A stretch of 64,000 bases of DNA, from NCBI RefSeq assembly GCF_000330505.1, contig NW_004440180.1, positions 15,087 through 79,086 on the forward strand, in the 5' to 3' direction. Made by a program: the position numbers and the translations under genes. This document shows positions 1 through 10,926 of the stretch, one piece after another (position 1 is the stretch's first letter; each line of letters opens with the position of its first letter). A model generated the notes under the pieces. The model saw only the letters and a program-made list of their open reading frames with translations, was not told the origin of the DNA and made no database searches. The stretch is from Entamoeba invadens IP1. Taxonomy: Eukaryota; Evosea; Mastigamoebida; Endamoebidae.

Positions 1-621
1 GAGATTTGTGGAGAATGAATTAAATATCCATACTGAAGATAGTATTGATTTTATTTGTGCTGGTATACCTCTCCATATTTGAATAGCTATAAAGAATAAA
101 CAATTGGTGTGCCTAGTTTTATATAATGATTTAGATAATATTGATGATTCATTTTTTAAACAATTAACAGCATCATCTAAAACTATAATTGTTTCTAATG
201 GTTTATCACTAAATTTATCTAAATATAAACACTCTAATATAGATTCATCTTTAGGTATTTCGTTTCTAATCATTTTATTATAAGTTTCTTTAATTTCAAG
301 ATATTTAGGATAAGCTTTTTCAAATTGATCATATGTAAACTTAATAATTGGAATATTAAGTAAACCCTCATAATGTAATAAAGTTTGATCACTTCCTGTA
401 TTATTAACCCAAATAATAAGATGAAAACTATTAGAAACTTTATCTATTTTAATAAGTTCTTTACAAATAGACGTTGTTTTAGAACATCCAGGTTTACCTA
501 TTAATAGGTTTATAGATCTATGTTTTACAAAAACTTCTGGATGAATAATATTCATAGTTGTTTCATCTTGATTAGGAGCATGTTTTTGTATCATATAATT
601 AGCATAATTGTTAAGACTCAT
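1..621 (-). CDS. FtsK/HerA-type genome-packaging ATPase of polintovirus (3' end outside window)
   Basis: The protein would pump the element genome into capsids. It starts at the ATG ending at 621 (MSLNNYANYMIQ...). A Walker A motif GKPGCSKTT lies about 50 residues in, and a Walker B-like run (hydrophobics then LDDAVNCL) about 75 residues later. A downstream strand, LFFIAIQIWRGIPAQIKS, resembles the sensor region of A32-like packaging ATPases. No stop is seen down to the window edge, so this copy is open where element B's is broken. Over a stretch near 396-555 it differs from element B at only about two bases, whereas the first 17 or so codons are clearly different. It is followed on the same strand by the next gene after a very short gap (622-633). 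Family assignment rests on motif order and on the neighbours. Confidence 0.75.
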   Translation of the reverse strand, partial: MSLNNYANYMIQKHAPNQDETTMNIIHPEVFVKHRSINLLIGKPGCSKTTSICKELIKIDKVSNSFHLIIWVNNTGSDQTLLHYEGLLNIPIIKFTYDQFEKAYPKYLEIKETYNKMIRNEIPKDESILECLYLDKFSDKPLETIIVLDDAVNCLKNESSILSKSLYKTRHTNCLFFIAIQIWRGIPAQIKSILSSVWIFNSFSTNL

Positions 622-633
622 TTAATATAATAT

Positions 634-1005
634 TTATTCAGAATTAGTTGTTAATGTTTTTAGTAATTTAGCAATACAGTTATAAGATGCTTCGACATCT
701 AATTTTAATAATTCTTCTCTTACGAATGAATTACGTTTATTAATAGGAAGATTGAATATATCTTCTTTACGTTCTTTAATAAATTTGTGTATTATTTGTT
801 TTCCTTCTTTCGAAGTCACTTTTAAATGTTTCTTTTCTGATACTACAACAGTATCTACGGTCCTCTGGACTATGTCCCGTTTACTTTCTTTCTGAATTAA
901 TATATCTAATTTCTTATTTATTTCAATTAATTGAAGAATAATTATTTCTAGTGTTTTATTAATATCGTTCATTTTACTAAAAATAAAAAATGAAATTTCA
1001 CTCAT
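634..1005 (-). CDS. small coiled-coil protein, element A specific
   Basis: This is a 123-aa protein that I do not recognise. The first 45 residues are rich in Ile, Leu, Asn and Lys in a heptad-like pattern (DINKTLEIIILQLIEINKKL), suggesting a coiled coil. A basic middle segment and a helical C-terminal part (roughly residues 70-120) follow. A second ATG (MNDINKTLEI, residue 12) is an alternative start, because the first 11 residues are hydrophobic and unlike the rest. It sits between the ATPase and the OB-like gene. Its ATG directly abuts the stop of the OB-like ORF (TAAATG), giving a head-to-tail cassette on one strand. Element B lacks it, with no gene between ATPase and OB-like ORF, so it is accessory cargo. 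Confidence 0.55.
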   Translation of the reverse strand: MSEISFFIFSKMNDINKTLEIIILQLIEINKKLDILIQKESKRDIVQRTVDTVVVSEKKHLKVTSKEGKQIIHKFIKERKEDIFNLPINKRNSFVREELLKLDVEASYNCIAKLLKTLTTNSE

Positions 1006-1332
1006 TTATCTAGAAACAATATTCAATTCTAAGAATTTAATTGTTTCTCCTCTATCATTTTCAAATTCTTTGTATTTATCTGTTCTAATAATCATGAAAA
1101 CTTTATTATTTTCATCATTATCTTCATATTTCTTAAATTGTGTTTTGAATCTTGTAATATATTTACTTATCTTTGTATTAACATAATATTTTTTATGATC
1201 TTTAGTTTTAATTATATAAGTATTTCCAAATTTAGTTTTAATTGGTTTGAAACTTATAATTTCATATTTAGAATCTTCTTCTAATTTATTAACAATGTTA
1301 TTTTCAAATTTAATCTCGTTGTTATCACACAT
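1006..1332 (-). CDS. small OB-fold-like protein (possible ssDNA-binding protein), element A
   Basis: The 108-aa protein is rich in beta-strand-like alternation. Its core YEIISFKPIKTKFGNTYII...YYVNTKISKYI reads like the compact OB-type protein often seen in polinton-like viruses (a strand, a TKFG turn, a strand, then a conserved aromatic-Asn strand). The counterpart in element B (15475-15771) keeps the pattern YEIFSIK..ITKFG..F....NKYFANSKISKFI but only around 40 percent of residues agree by eye. A role in binding single-stranded DNA during protein-primed replication is plausible but inferred. The ORF is intact. Confidence 0.5.
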   Translation of the reverse strand: MCDNNEIKFENNIVNKLEEDSKYEIISFKPIKTKFGNTYIIKTKDHKKYYVNTKISKYITRFKTQFKKYEDNDENNKVFMIIRTDKYKEFENDRGETIKFLELNIVSR

Positions 1333-1466
1333 CCTTTCTTAGAAATAAAAAAAAATGAAATTTCACATTTCAAAAATAATTCATGGAATTTTTAAAACCA
1401 AAAAAAAATAGCCCTTTTGAAGGTTTTAGTTATGTTATTTAATTTTGTTATAAAAAATCAAAGAAA

Positions 1467-1856
1467 TTAATCAAATGGAAGTGGGCTCGAAAGCGGCTCA
1501 ATATAATTACTCATTTTTGAGAATACAACTCTATTAAAAAAGTTTTTAACATTAATTTTATTATGTCTATCATCATAATAGAAATCATCATTGTAGAAAT
1601 ATTTTAATATATCTTCTTTTTCGTCAAATTCATGATATTTAATTAATAAATCTAAATATTCTAATGCAGATCGATAAATCTTTTTTAAATATTGTTTTCT
1701 AGAAGAATCTTGTTTTAAAACATAATTCATAATATCTTTTATATATTGTGAGTAATCATCTTGTCCAAAATAATATTTGGAAATAAAATATTTAGTTCTA
1801 TTATTATAATCTGTATCAGATATAGTATTTAAATTTATAAATCCGTCAACACTCAT
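1467..1856 (-). CDS. terminal small protein, element A (family shared with element B)
   Basis: This 129-aa protein lies next to the right terminus of the element. I do not recognise the family. It is rich in Tyr, Asp and Lys; the middle (about residues 40-105) has the pattern IMNYV.KQDS.RK.YL.KIYRSAL.Y...LIKYHEFDE.EDIL..FYN.DFYYD.RHN, which is shared with the decayed ORF at 16149-16482 in element B. That conservation between two separate copies argues that it is a genuine gene. The start is the ATG at 1856, right after an A-rich leader of the kind that precedes the other genes in these elements. It appears intact here and frameshifted in element B. Confidence 0.6.
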   Translation of the reverse strand: MSVDGFINLNTISDTDYNNRTKYFISKYYFGQDDYSQYIKDIMNYVLKQDSSRKQYLKKIYRSALEYLDLLIKYHEFDEKEDILKYFYNDDFYYDDRHNKINVKNFFNRVVFSKMSNYIEPLSSPLPFD

Positions 1857-1879
1857 CCTTTCTTAGAAAATAAAAAATG

Positions 1880-2070
1880 AAATTTCAAATGAAACTTTTT
1901 AGAAAAATAAATAGTTACGTTTTCAATTTTATTTTTTAAAATAAAAGTTTTCTAAATTTTGGGAAAATTTGAAAACGATTTGAAAACGCGTCCTCGCGAT
2001 TTTAGTTAAATTATTAGAAAATATAGTTAAAATGTTGTCCACCCTAAATCCGCATAATTTATATACTACT
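1880..2070. repeat. right terminal inverted repeat of element A
   Basis: This noncoding end carries CGCGATTTTAGTTAA near 1995, then a CCTAAATCCGC block near 2043, ending in TTTATATACTACT. The same ordered blocks occur at the right end of element B, and in reverse complement at 3813-3945. The repeat is diverged rather than exact. Confidence 0.65.
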
Positions 2071-3812
2071 TTATTAAAAATAATTTTGTTTTTAAAATGT
2101 AAAAATATTATTTTACTTAAAAATGCATTTCTGTTTGGAAAACAATCAAATACATAATAATAAAAATATTATATTTTTACCATAACAAATATTTTTAATG
2201 TTATTATTTATAATATTGTCACCTATTTATATTTAAAATTTACACATTTGTGTAGTAAAAAATGCATTACTTAGTCATGCATATCAAGCTTACAAGGGTT
2301 AAACATTTATTATAATAAGATCATTCGACGTAATAGTTGGGGAAAAACACAACAAATTCAAATTGTAAATAAAGTTGAAACATAGATGGTTTAAAAATAT
2401 TAAAATAAATGGAATTGATTTCTATAACTTTTATTGTTTTATTGTGTAGATTGTTATAAGTTCATTTTTATTTAACACAAATCGAATTTATTATTATTGA
2501 TTAACATATTATATTTATTGTAATTATTAAAATTCTGAAAACAATTCGAACCAAACCAACCATAAACACAATTCAATTACTCTTTATATTTTTTCATCCT
2601 TTTGAATTGAATTACCATTGATTTTCAAAAATTATGGGTTTATATATTATTTAACTATAACAAAACAATAAAAGTATTAGACTATGATTAATCAAATTAT
2701 ATTAAAGTCCAAATCATATTAATTTAAATATAAATGTGTATTTGTTAATCCAAAAATGCATTTATTGTTACATTTCAACTTTATTGAAACAAACAATTAC
2801 CATTTTGTGTATTGTGTGGCATTGCTTGGTAATTGATTATTCCCGACTTTGTATTTAATAAATACCATATTGTTTTATATCCTATTGAACCCGATAAACA
2901 AAACAAAATATTAATGATGATAATAACTATTTTTTACTCCATTAAGAAGTTACATAAAATGCGCTCATATTATGTCATTATTTTTGTAAAACATTTTTTT
3001 ACAAAAATAATTGTATGAATTATTTTCTAAAAATGTTTGATAAATGGTTTTCTTCTTTACATTTCACAAGACAATATGAATATTACTGACTTTCTGGGAC
3101 AAAAAACAAAAACGCCATCTTAAAAATATAATAATTATTAAAACGCGTTTAATTTACCAAAGATTATTTTGAAAAAAGCACATTTATTTCTAATTGTGAT
3201 GTTGTGACAAAACTAAATATTAATCACCATATTATGTCTGTTTTGAATTCATAAATTGTTTCTCATTTGCCATTGATCAAATCCCAAAATATTAGTATAA
3301 TCATGGCCAAATCAAACAAAATATTGTATAGTATATTTACTATAAATTATAGTATTAAATTTCACTTTAAAAAAGGGTAATTTTTATAGGTTTTGTCCAT
3401 TCTCTTATTTTTTCCATTGTAAAATGGAATTTTTTTTTAATTATTTACCAAATTATTATTTTGCCTCGAAATGCTTGTTATTTTGCCATTTCTTTTATTC
3501 ATTTACAATTTTCGATAATCTTTATACTCTTTTTTTCTTGTTTTCCCAAAAAATAGAAAAAAGTAATTATAATCAATTTCTTACTAATAATTATTAAAAA
3601 ATAAACCAAGTTTTATCGAATTTTGGAAAACCCAAGTGTTCGACCTCCCCCCAATTCTGGAGACCGTGAAGGGTGAAAGTGGACATGTAAAAATGAAAGT
3701 AAAATGTAAAAACAAGGGTTTCAAAAAAATTATTTTTGATTGGTCAATTCTTAAAACCCTTCCTTTTTGTTCTTGTTTTTCAAAAAATTGCCGAAAAAAA
3801 AGATAAAAAAGA
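2071..3812. other. AT-rich spacer between elements A and B
   Basis: No convincing gene is present. The only ORF, 2833-3018, is 61 codons of low-complexity composition and I do not support it. Near 3634-3700 there is a slightly less AT-rich stretch with runs of C, G and A that I cannot assign. The two virus-like elements are thus separated by about 1.7 kb of ordinary-looking intergenic DNA and are not a direct head-to-tail fusion. Confidence 0.6.
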
Positions 3813-3945
3813 AGTAGTATATAAATTATGTTGATTTAGGGGGAGATCATTTTAATCTATATTTTATATTATTTTAACTAAATCTGATTTTCCCCCAAAA
3901 TCGGGATTAAAGAGTTCCAAATTTTAAAAACATATTTTTAATTTT
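3813..3945. repeat. left terminal inverted repeat of element B
   Basis: Read outward to inward it shows AGTAGTATATAAATTATG, then TTGATTTAGGG, TTTTAACTAAATC and ATTAAAGAGTTCCAAATTTT. The reverse complement of 16510-16677 has the same blocks in the same order, with a 30-50 base insertion containing two GCGTAATC strings. The ends have therefore diverged. Confidence 0.7.
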
Positions 3946-4019
3946 TCATTTTTTTCCCTAAAATAAGCACCATACAAGAATACATATTTAAGAATTTTTA
4001 TCAATTTACTAATAACTAT

Positions 4020-7000
4020 TCCGAAGAAGATATTTTGGATCGTTTTACAATTAAAGCAGGAACTATTAAAGCAGCATCTACTACAATTAATAACAAAGAA
4101 TGTAGAAAAGAATTAATTGCTATGGGAATTATTACAAGAGATTTATATTACTATAAAGCAAAATTGGAATCTCAATTAAAAAGAATTGAAGACAATAAGA
4201 AAAGTTCTATGAAATTAGAACAACCATTTTTAACAAAAGTTTTCAATAAATTAAACAAAACCAACAAACAAACTTTTGGTTTAATTATAAAAAAGCAACA
4301 TTAATTAAAGATTTAGATGATGAAAAAGAACTTAATAAAAAGAATTTAGAATGGGTTTTAAATAATATTTCTTTTGATAATATTGAAGACAATGATGATT
4401 TTATGAGAGAAGATATGTATCAAAAATTTAATGAAGAATTAATAATTAACGCTGAAAGAAAAAATTATTTTAATGAATTAAAAGAAAAAGAACAATATGA
4501 AAACAATATGATAATTATAATGATATGATAAAAGAATTAGAACAACAACAACTTTATAATGATAATGTGGAAGAATATAACAAAATGATAGAAGATATTA
4601 ATGACAATTCTGAAATTAATTCTAAAGTAACATATGATAAAGAAAATAAAATAATTAATGCTGATCTTAGATGCGGTTTTAGAGATAAAGTAAGAAGAAT
4701 TCAATTAGTAAGAGAGTATTTTATCGATTTAATTAAATCAGTTCCTTCTACCACTGAAATAGTTTATAAATATTTACTTAGTCAAGATGGATGGAAATCT
4801 TATATGTTAAATACTCAAGACGCAATTGATAAATTTCTTAGTTCAGTATCTGAAGAATCTATGGGTTTTATTAATAAACAAGAAATTAATGATGGTATAG
4901 ATTCTACGTTATATGTTCAACAAACTATCCCAGAACCACTATTCTTACTTGAATTAAAAATTTCTCCATATCATTACGAAGAAGATCTTATTCATCCATA
5001 TAAACTACAGGTGGTTCTTTCTTCTCATACAGATATAAAGAAGAATTTAGTATATTTGGAAATATCTTACTAAAGCACAAATATTCAGTTCATTATTTAA
5101 TAAAAATGGAAAGGTTAGATCAGAATTTGATTTAAATTGTTTCTGTTATGATTTAAAACAAGCTAAAGTTGATAATGAAACTTTAGAATTAGTATTAATT
5201 CATTGTAGAGGTTGTTATAAAAAAGCTAAATTGTTGAATGAATTATGTAAATCTGCTCATATTAGAATAAGAATTGATAGAGAGAATACAGATAAAACAA
5301 ATTCACATAAGAATAAAAAATAGATTATTATGGTTGTGAACTCAAAGATGCTAAATATAATTCAGAAATGTTTATATATTGTGATTCGGTTATGAAGGGA
5401 GATCATTATTTATTAAATATCGATATACCTATTACTTGTTTCTATCTTGAGAATAGAGAATAAATTAATAAATATGCAATTGATCATAATAAAAGTATAG
5501 AATCTATGTTTAATAAACAACGATATAATAGAGATAAACAATGTTATGAAGTTAAAGATAAAAATAGCAGTTCTATCAAATTATCTGATCTAATTCTTTA
5601 TATTAGAGATCATAATAGATTTGAACCTTATTCTCTTTCTGATGTTTTACATTTGAAATCAGATTTATCTGAATATGTATTACAATCATTAAATACATTT
5701 AATTATTTACCTTTTGAAACAAGAAATATTTAAGTAAAGGTAAATAAACGTAAAGAAGTAAATCATTCTTATTGGTATGCTGATTTTGAAGCTAGTACTC
5801 AAGGTTATCATAATCCATATCGTGTTTGTTATTCTAAAAGAGGTGAAGATAATATTTATAACAAATATGGTAAATATTGTGCTTATAATTTTTTATGTGA
5901 TTTACCTCATAATGCTGTTTGTTATTTCCATAATCTTAAATATGATGGTTCATCCTTAGCTAAATATAATGTTAATAGATGTATTAAGAAAGGCGGTAAA
6001 AATATGCAAATGACATTAAAAATCAAAGGTAAACAATTAACTTTTAAAGATTCTCATGCTTTAATTTCTACATCATTAGCATCTTTTCCAAAGATGTTTG
6101 GTTTATCTAATATTCAAAAAGAGATTTATCCATATAACTATTTCAATAAGGTTAATATCGAAAATAATATTGGTACTATATTAGAAGCTGATAAATATGA
6201 AATAAAACAATGGACTGAAGAACAATTTGAACTATTTAATGAAAAGATTGATAAAATTGAAAATTGTAAAATTTATGAATTTCAATCTGATATGAAAGCT
6301 TATTGTGTTTTCTACTGTAATCAAGATGTTAAAAATTTAAAACAAGGTCATTCTATATTTAGAGATATGTGTTTAGAATATTTAAATATTGATGTCGATA
6401 AAGTAATTTCAGCAGCTTCTTTAGCTAATACTTATTTCAAACATAATGTATATTCAAAGATAAATAATTTAAAAGAATATGGTGGTAAAGTTAGAGAATT
6501 TATTCAAGGAGCTATTTATGGAGGTAGATGTATGACTAGAGATAATAAAAAGTGGTATGTAAATGATGAATTATATGATTATGATGCTTGTTCATTATAT
6601 CCTTCAGCTATTAATAGATAAAAATTAGCAACTGGTTCTCCAATTGTTATTACTGAAGACATGTTACAAAATAACTACTTATTAGAACATTTAATGGAAG
6701 AACAACAATTAGAGCCTACAGAATTATAATTTATTTCAGTATTTATTGTTGATATTGAAATTACAAAAGAAAAAAAAAGAATTACATTTTCCATTGATTG
6801 TTAAAAAGACTAAAGAAGGAAATCACAAAAGTAATGAACCCTTTAATATGAGAGTAGATAATATATTATTAGAAGATATTATTAAATTTCAACAGATTGA
6901 ATATAAAATAATTAGAGGCTATTATTGGACTGGTAATAAGTCTGACTTATTATCTAACGAGATGTCTAAATTGTATAATTTAAGAAGAGATTTCAAAAAA

Positions 7001-7774
7001 CAAGGTAATCCAGTTCAAGAAGTATTTAAGTTAATTATGAATTCATCATATGGTAAGACTATTCAAAAACCCATTAAAACTGATCTTGTTTATAAACAAA
7101 TATCTGTTAAAAATAAGAAAGGAGATATTCAGTATGATGCTGATAGATATTTAAAAAAGAACTCGTTATTAGTCAAATCATTTTATGATGTTGCTGAAAA
7201 TATTAGATGCTTTGAATGTAATAAAAGTTTTGATGATTTTTTTGTTCCAAATCTTATTGGAGTTCAAACTCTTACTATGTCAAAACGTATTATGAATGAA
7301 GTTATGTGTTTAGCAGAAGATCTAAATATTCCAATTTATTATCAAGATACCGATAGTATGCATATATTAAAATCAAGAATTACTGAATTAGAAGATGAAT
7401 ATTTTAAAAAATATAATAGAGTACTTAGAGGTTCTGATATGGGACAATTTCATCCAGATTTTGATGAATTATCTGGAGATGTTACTAGTATTGAATCATA
7501 TTTCTTAGGTAAAAAGGCTTATTGTGATAAATTATCTAATGAGAAGAATGAAGTCGCTCATCATCTTAGATTAAAAGATATTCATAATATTTTATTAAAT
7601 TGTCAATATGAAGATCCGTTAGAATTATATAAGAAACTATATGATGGAGAATCATTTAAATTTAATCTTTTACAATTTAGACTATCATTTGAATTTACTA
7701 AAGATTTTAGAATTAAATCGATATCTCAATTCTGTAGAAACATTAAATTTAAAACTGAATTAGGTTTATTTTAA
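4020..7774 (+). pseudogene. protein-primed DNA polymerase B (pPolB), broken
   Basis: This was the replicative polymerase of the element. The exonuclease domain shows a YADFE motif (near 5780) and an HNLKYDG motif (near 5931). The palm shows DACSLYPSAI (near 6580), the KLIMNSSYGK helix (near 7030) and the catalytic YYQDTDSMHI (near 7340). The upstream 1.7 kb has the length of the N-terminal region that precedes the exonuclease in Polinton polymerases. In-frame TAA codons occur at about 5461, 5731, 6619 and 6727. Reading-frame changes are needed near 4280, 4515, 5075, 5320 and in an A-run near 6770. Total span is about 1,250 codons, normal for the family. No good ATG was found; the first open codon block starts near 4020. 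Confidence 0.9.
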
Positions 7775-7783
7775 AAAATATAA

Positions 7784-7978
7784 ATGTCTCTTTCAAAGGA
7801 ACAAGAATTATCTAAATTTTATAATACTTATAAAAATAAAATAGAATATGCATATAATAATAGAGATAAATTATATGGGGTTCATCCTAATACTGACTCA
7901 AAACATAATTTAAAATTTTTTATACTGGTATTTATTATTATTTTATTATTAGTAATAATAGAACACAAAAATTATTAA
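7784..7978 (+). CDS. small single-pass membrane protein of element B
   Basis: This is a 64-aa ORF with a proper ATG 10 bases after the polymerase stop. Residues 1-42 are charged and helical (MSLSKEQELSKFYNTYKNKI...), followed by a strongly hydrophobic stretch FFILVFIIILLLVII (about residues 45-59) and a short basic tail. It may be a membrane-anchored virion or entry-associated protein, but nothing in the sequence fixes a function. It is one of the few intact ORFs in the element. Confidence 0.5.
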   Translation: MSLSKEQELSKFYNTYKNKIEYAYNNRDKLYGVHPNTDSKHNLKFFILVFIIILLLVIIEHKNY

Positions 7979-8037
7979 ATGATATATATGTTATATACAT
8001 TAATAACAAACGAAGTATAAATACAAGTATAACTAAA

Positions 8038-8373
8038 ATGCAAGTTCCAACTGGTTATCATGAAATTAACAAATAATTAAATACACATAAATCAAAAGAT
8101 AAACAAATAATTCAATCTACAGAATTAGAATTAAATGCTGAAATAAGACCACAACCAACTATTAATCCACAAGGTACAACTACTACCATAGCTACTTATC
8201 CACCGATTAATTATATTAAAAAAGATAGAACAATCAAACAATTATTTAATGTAGATATGAATCAATATGTTCTATCATTAGATAAAAATATTTATACTTA
8301 TTATAATAACAAAGATATAATTTATTCTAATAATTTTAAACCATCACCACCTAAATATTCATTTTACAATTAG
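8038..8373 (+). pseudogene. unknown element-B protein upstream of integrase, nonsense-disrupted
   Basis: An ATG at 8038 opens MQVPTGYHEINK, then a TAA at 8074, after which the same frame stays open for almost 100 codons to a TAG at 8371. The product is polar, with a Pro/Thr-rich middle (PQPTINPQGTTTT) and Tyr/Asn-rich end. It could be an independent small protein or the N-terminal part of the integrase, because integrase-like sequence begins right after the TAG. I cannot decide between these by eye. Confidence 0.45.
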
Positions 8374-8377
8374 AATA

Positions 8378-9393
8378 TTGCTTATAAATTTGTTGCTTTA
8401 CCCAATACATATATGTTCGATATTTTATATTTTTTCTGATAAATATAAACGAGTATCTCAACAAAAATATGATAAACCATCTGTAAAAATAGATTTTGAT
8501 CACAGAATACATAAAAATACTCCATTAAGCCCATATATTATTGGCATTAATGTTAATACCAGATATAGTTATGTTATTAAAATTGAAGATAAATCCACTA
8601 TTTCAATAATTGAAGGTTTTGATAAATTATTTGAACAAGGTTTAATTATGAATAATTTAATATTTGATGGAGAAAGAGGAATATCTTCTTTAGAATTTGG
8701 TGAATATGCAAATAAACACAATTTTATACTATTTGTTACAGCACCTAAGATACATACAAGTACAGCATTAATTGATAATTATGTAGAACTATTAGAAGGT
8801 TATACGTCAAATATTATATTTAAAATGATGATGAATATAAAAATATAATTAATTCTAGATCATTTCAAAACATGAAACTAAAAGAATTACTTCAATATAC
8901 GACTAAAATACGTCAATTATTTAATGAAGGAGATAAATCTAAAATCACACCAACACCTACTACAGAAGAAGTTTATAAATTGGTTGAATATTATAATAAT
9001 AGTTGTCATAATGGTTTAGTAAAAATAATTTAAGAATGTAAAAAATTATGTAATTTTTATTATATTGATCCAAAATATATAACACCAAATAAGATACAAA
9101 ATGATAAAATGTTAGAGAGAATAATTATATCATATTGTCAACATTATAATCAAAAAATACAAAATAAATTAAAAAAATCAAAATATGATTTTGACAATGA
9201 GGAAGTTGTTATTTTATTTGATGTTGAAGATGGAAATTTGAGAAAAAATAATAAATATATTGATTCTAAAAATTGGAAAATTGCCTTTCCATATGGAAAT
9301 AATTATGAAATTTATAATGAAGATAATGATAATTACGAATCTAAAATTGTATCTAGATATTTATTAGAAAAGACTTTTAGTAGACATGATTGA
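8378..9393 (+). pseudogene. retroviral-type (DDE) integrase of Maverick, frameshifted
   Basis: The catalytic core is readable in one frame to about 8820. A first Asp lies in the VKIDFDHR region (near 8492) and a strand IIGINVNTRYSYV follows. A second Asp sits in LIFDGERG (near 8666). Exactly 35 residues later, in HTSTALID (codon 8774-8776, GAT), the third acidic position is Asp rather than Glu. A one-base loss in an A-run near 8822 shifts the frame. The C-terminal part follows (YYNNSCHNGLV, then a TAA near 9031, then ITPNKIQNDKMLERIIISYC). After it comes a 94-codon tail ending at the TGA at 9393, which resembles the beta-rich C-terminal domain of Maverick integrases. The N-terminal zinc-binding region was not found. 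Confidence 0.8.
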
Positions 9394-9434
9394 TAAATTA
9401 TTTGTCTTCAAATTTTTAATTTTTTTCATAATAA

Positions 9435-10321
9435 ATGAGTAAAGAATTTTATGACAAAGGATATGGCATAACAAAATTAGCACCAAAAATTGATAATTTT
9501 GGAACTAAAAAGGGATATGATAATCAAGATGTTATCGATTTTTCAACTATGGAAACAGGTGATGTTAGTGCTAAATATCTAAATTTAGGCGGTACAGATC
9601 TTGCTAGTGATAAATATCAATTTAAATACAATAAAGAACATTTAGACCCAAAAGCTTTTCGTGTTTATTGTGCCAATAATAATTTAACTCCTTATAAGTA
9701 TGATTTGGATGGAGATCAAATTGATGATTATGTTGGAGTAGACAATACAAATTGTATTAAAGCTTTTAATGAATTTTATGTTTCAAAACCAGGTAATTCA
9801 CAAAGACCATATTAAAAGAATTATTATGACCAATACAATAAATGTCAAAGAAAAGAAGTTCCTTATTTAAATTATCTAGGACTATTACCAGTCTCTGATA
9901 ATGTTGAAGGATATGTAAGAGTTGGTCAAGGTAGTGGATTTTCAAAATAACTTAATACTACAGATTATAAAATTAGAGAATATTTATCTAAAATTTTAAA
10001 TCCTGAATATATTTCATTAGGTAGTCAAGTAATTAGAAATGTAATTAATTCAATACTTTTTGGAGAAAATATATTATCACCGGTATTTAAAGTATAATTA
10101 AATTTCATAAAAAGTGATAATTGGTATAAAAAATTACTGATCAATTAATGTCTTCATTATTACCTGGAATTATTAATAATGAAGCTAATACAGTAATATT
10201 TAAACAAATAATAAAAGGTATTTCATCATCTTTTGCTAACAGTTATGCAGATTAAAAAGATTTGATAAATAAATTAAAAACTAATATTCCAAATATCAAC
10301 ACAATTTATATCAATGAGTGA
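9435..10321 (+). pseudogene. unknown virion-type protein of element B (minor capsid candidate), broken
   Basis: The start is a clear ATG (MSKEFYDKGYGITKL). The frame runs 126 codons to a TAA at 9813 and then continues in the same frame through further TAA codons near 9948 and 10096. A frame change near 10125 follows, then one more TAA near 10254. The original protein would be about 290 residues. The N-terminal half has a KYDLDGDQIDDYVGVD segment, and the C-terminal half is helical with hydrophobic patches. I do not recognise the family. Size and position among structural genes make a minor virion component plausible only. The end overlaps the next ATG by eight bases. Confidence 0.5.
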
Positions 10322-10514
10322 AAAATATTTAAATCAAATTTATACAGATATTATGAATAAGAAAAAGAACAGTATTCTTATCTCAGAAATGAAAAAATCA
10401 TCAAAAGAAATTAATACAACAAAAGATATTGCAGAACTTAGATCAAAAGCACAATATAAACTTGATAAATTAGTAACTAAAGAAGCGTTAAAAGCTGGTA
10501 TCGCAGTTAAATAA
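10314..10514 (+). CDS. small helical protein of element B, intact
   Basis: This is a 66-aa ORF whose ATG lies inside the last codons of the preceding gene (ATGAGTGA overlap), typical of tight viral packing. The sequence is charged and predicted helical (KKKNSILISEMKKSSKEI, then DIAELRSKAQYKLDKLVTKE). No family is recognised. It retains no stop or frameshift, but at this size that is weak evidence for function. Confidence 0.45.
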   Translation: MSEKYLNQIYTDIMNKKKNSILISEMKKSSKEINTTKDIAELRSKAQYKLDKLVTKEALKAGIAVK

Positions 10515-10546
10515 ATTATATATTAGTTTTATTTTTGTTCTATAAA

Positions 10547-10918
10547 ATGAGAAAATTATACATGAATTTACATAATAATAATTGCAAAGTAATAAATACA
10601 TATCAATTTGAAGTTGAATTACCAATTGAATTTGTTTGTTCTACTAATAATAAATGTATTAATACTATTGCTACCAGATTCTATAATTCATATGGTCAGA
10701 TTGATTGTGGAAATATTTTAAGAAGTGATTTGAATACTAGTAATGATTATCCTTCACAAGATGGATTTATAATTTTTGCTAACAGTGATAATCAAAAATC
10801 ATTTGAAATCAAAGACAATAAACAAAATTAAAAATATGGTTTACTGATTACAAAAATAATATAATCAATATTGATTCTGAATATTATTTTATATTACAGT
10901 TAGAATTAGTGTTTTGAA
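10547..10918 (+). pseudogene. beta-rich element-B protein (capsid-associated candidate), frameshifted
   Basis: The ATG at 10547 (MRKLYMNLHNNN) opens about 95 codons with strand-like alternation (YQFEVELPIEFVC, IATRFYNSYGQIDCGNIL). After a TAA at 10829, a one-base frame change continues the reading (TDYKNNIINIDSEYYFILQLELVF) to a TGA at 10916. Its end faces the end of the convergent fibre-like gene only about 9 bases away. A small single-jelly-roll or fibre-attachment protein is conceivable; I do not recognise it. Confidence 0.4.
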
Positions 10919-10926
10919 AATTACCA

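Larger units (their letters stand above)
1..2070 (-). mobile_element. Maverick/polintovirus-like element A, right end only (cut by window start)
   Basis: Four minus-strand ORFs (packaging ATPase, coiled-coil protein, OB-like protein, terminal small protein) precede a terminal sequence ending near 2070. That end matches the right terminus of element B at 16677: both carry the string CGCGATTTTAGTTAA followed by a CCTAAATCC block and end in ACT. The reverse complement of the end reads AGTAGTATATAAATT, the same as the left end of element B. The genes visible here are open, unlike those of element B, so this copy may be younger. Everything left of the ATPase lies outside the window. No target-site duplication could be assigned. 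Confidence 0.75.
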
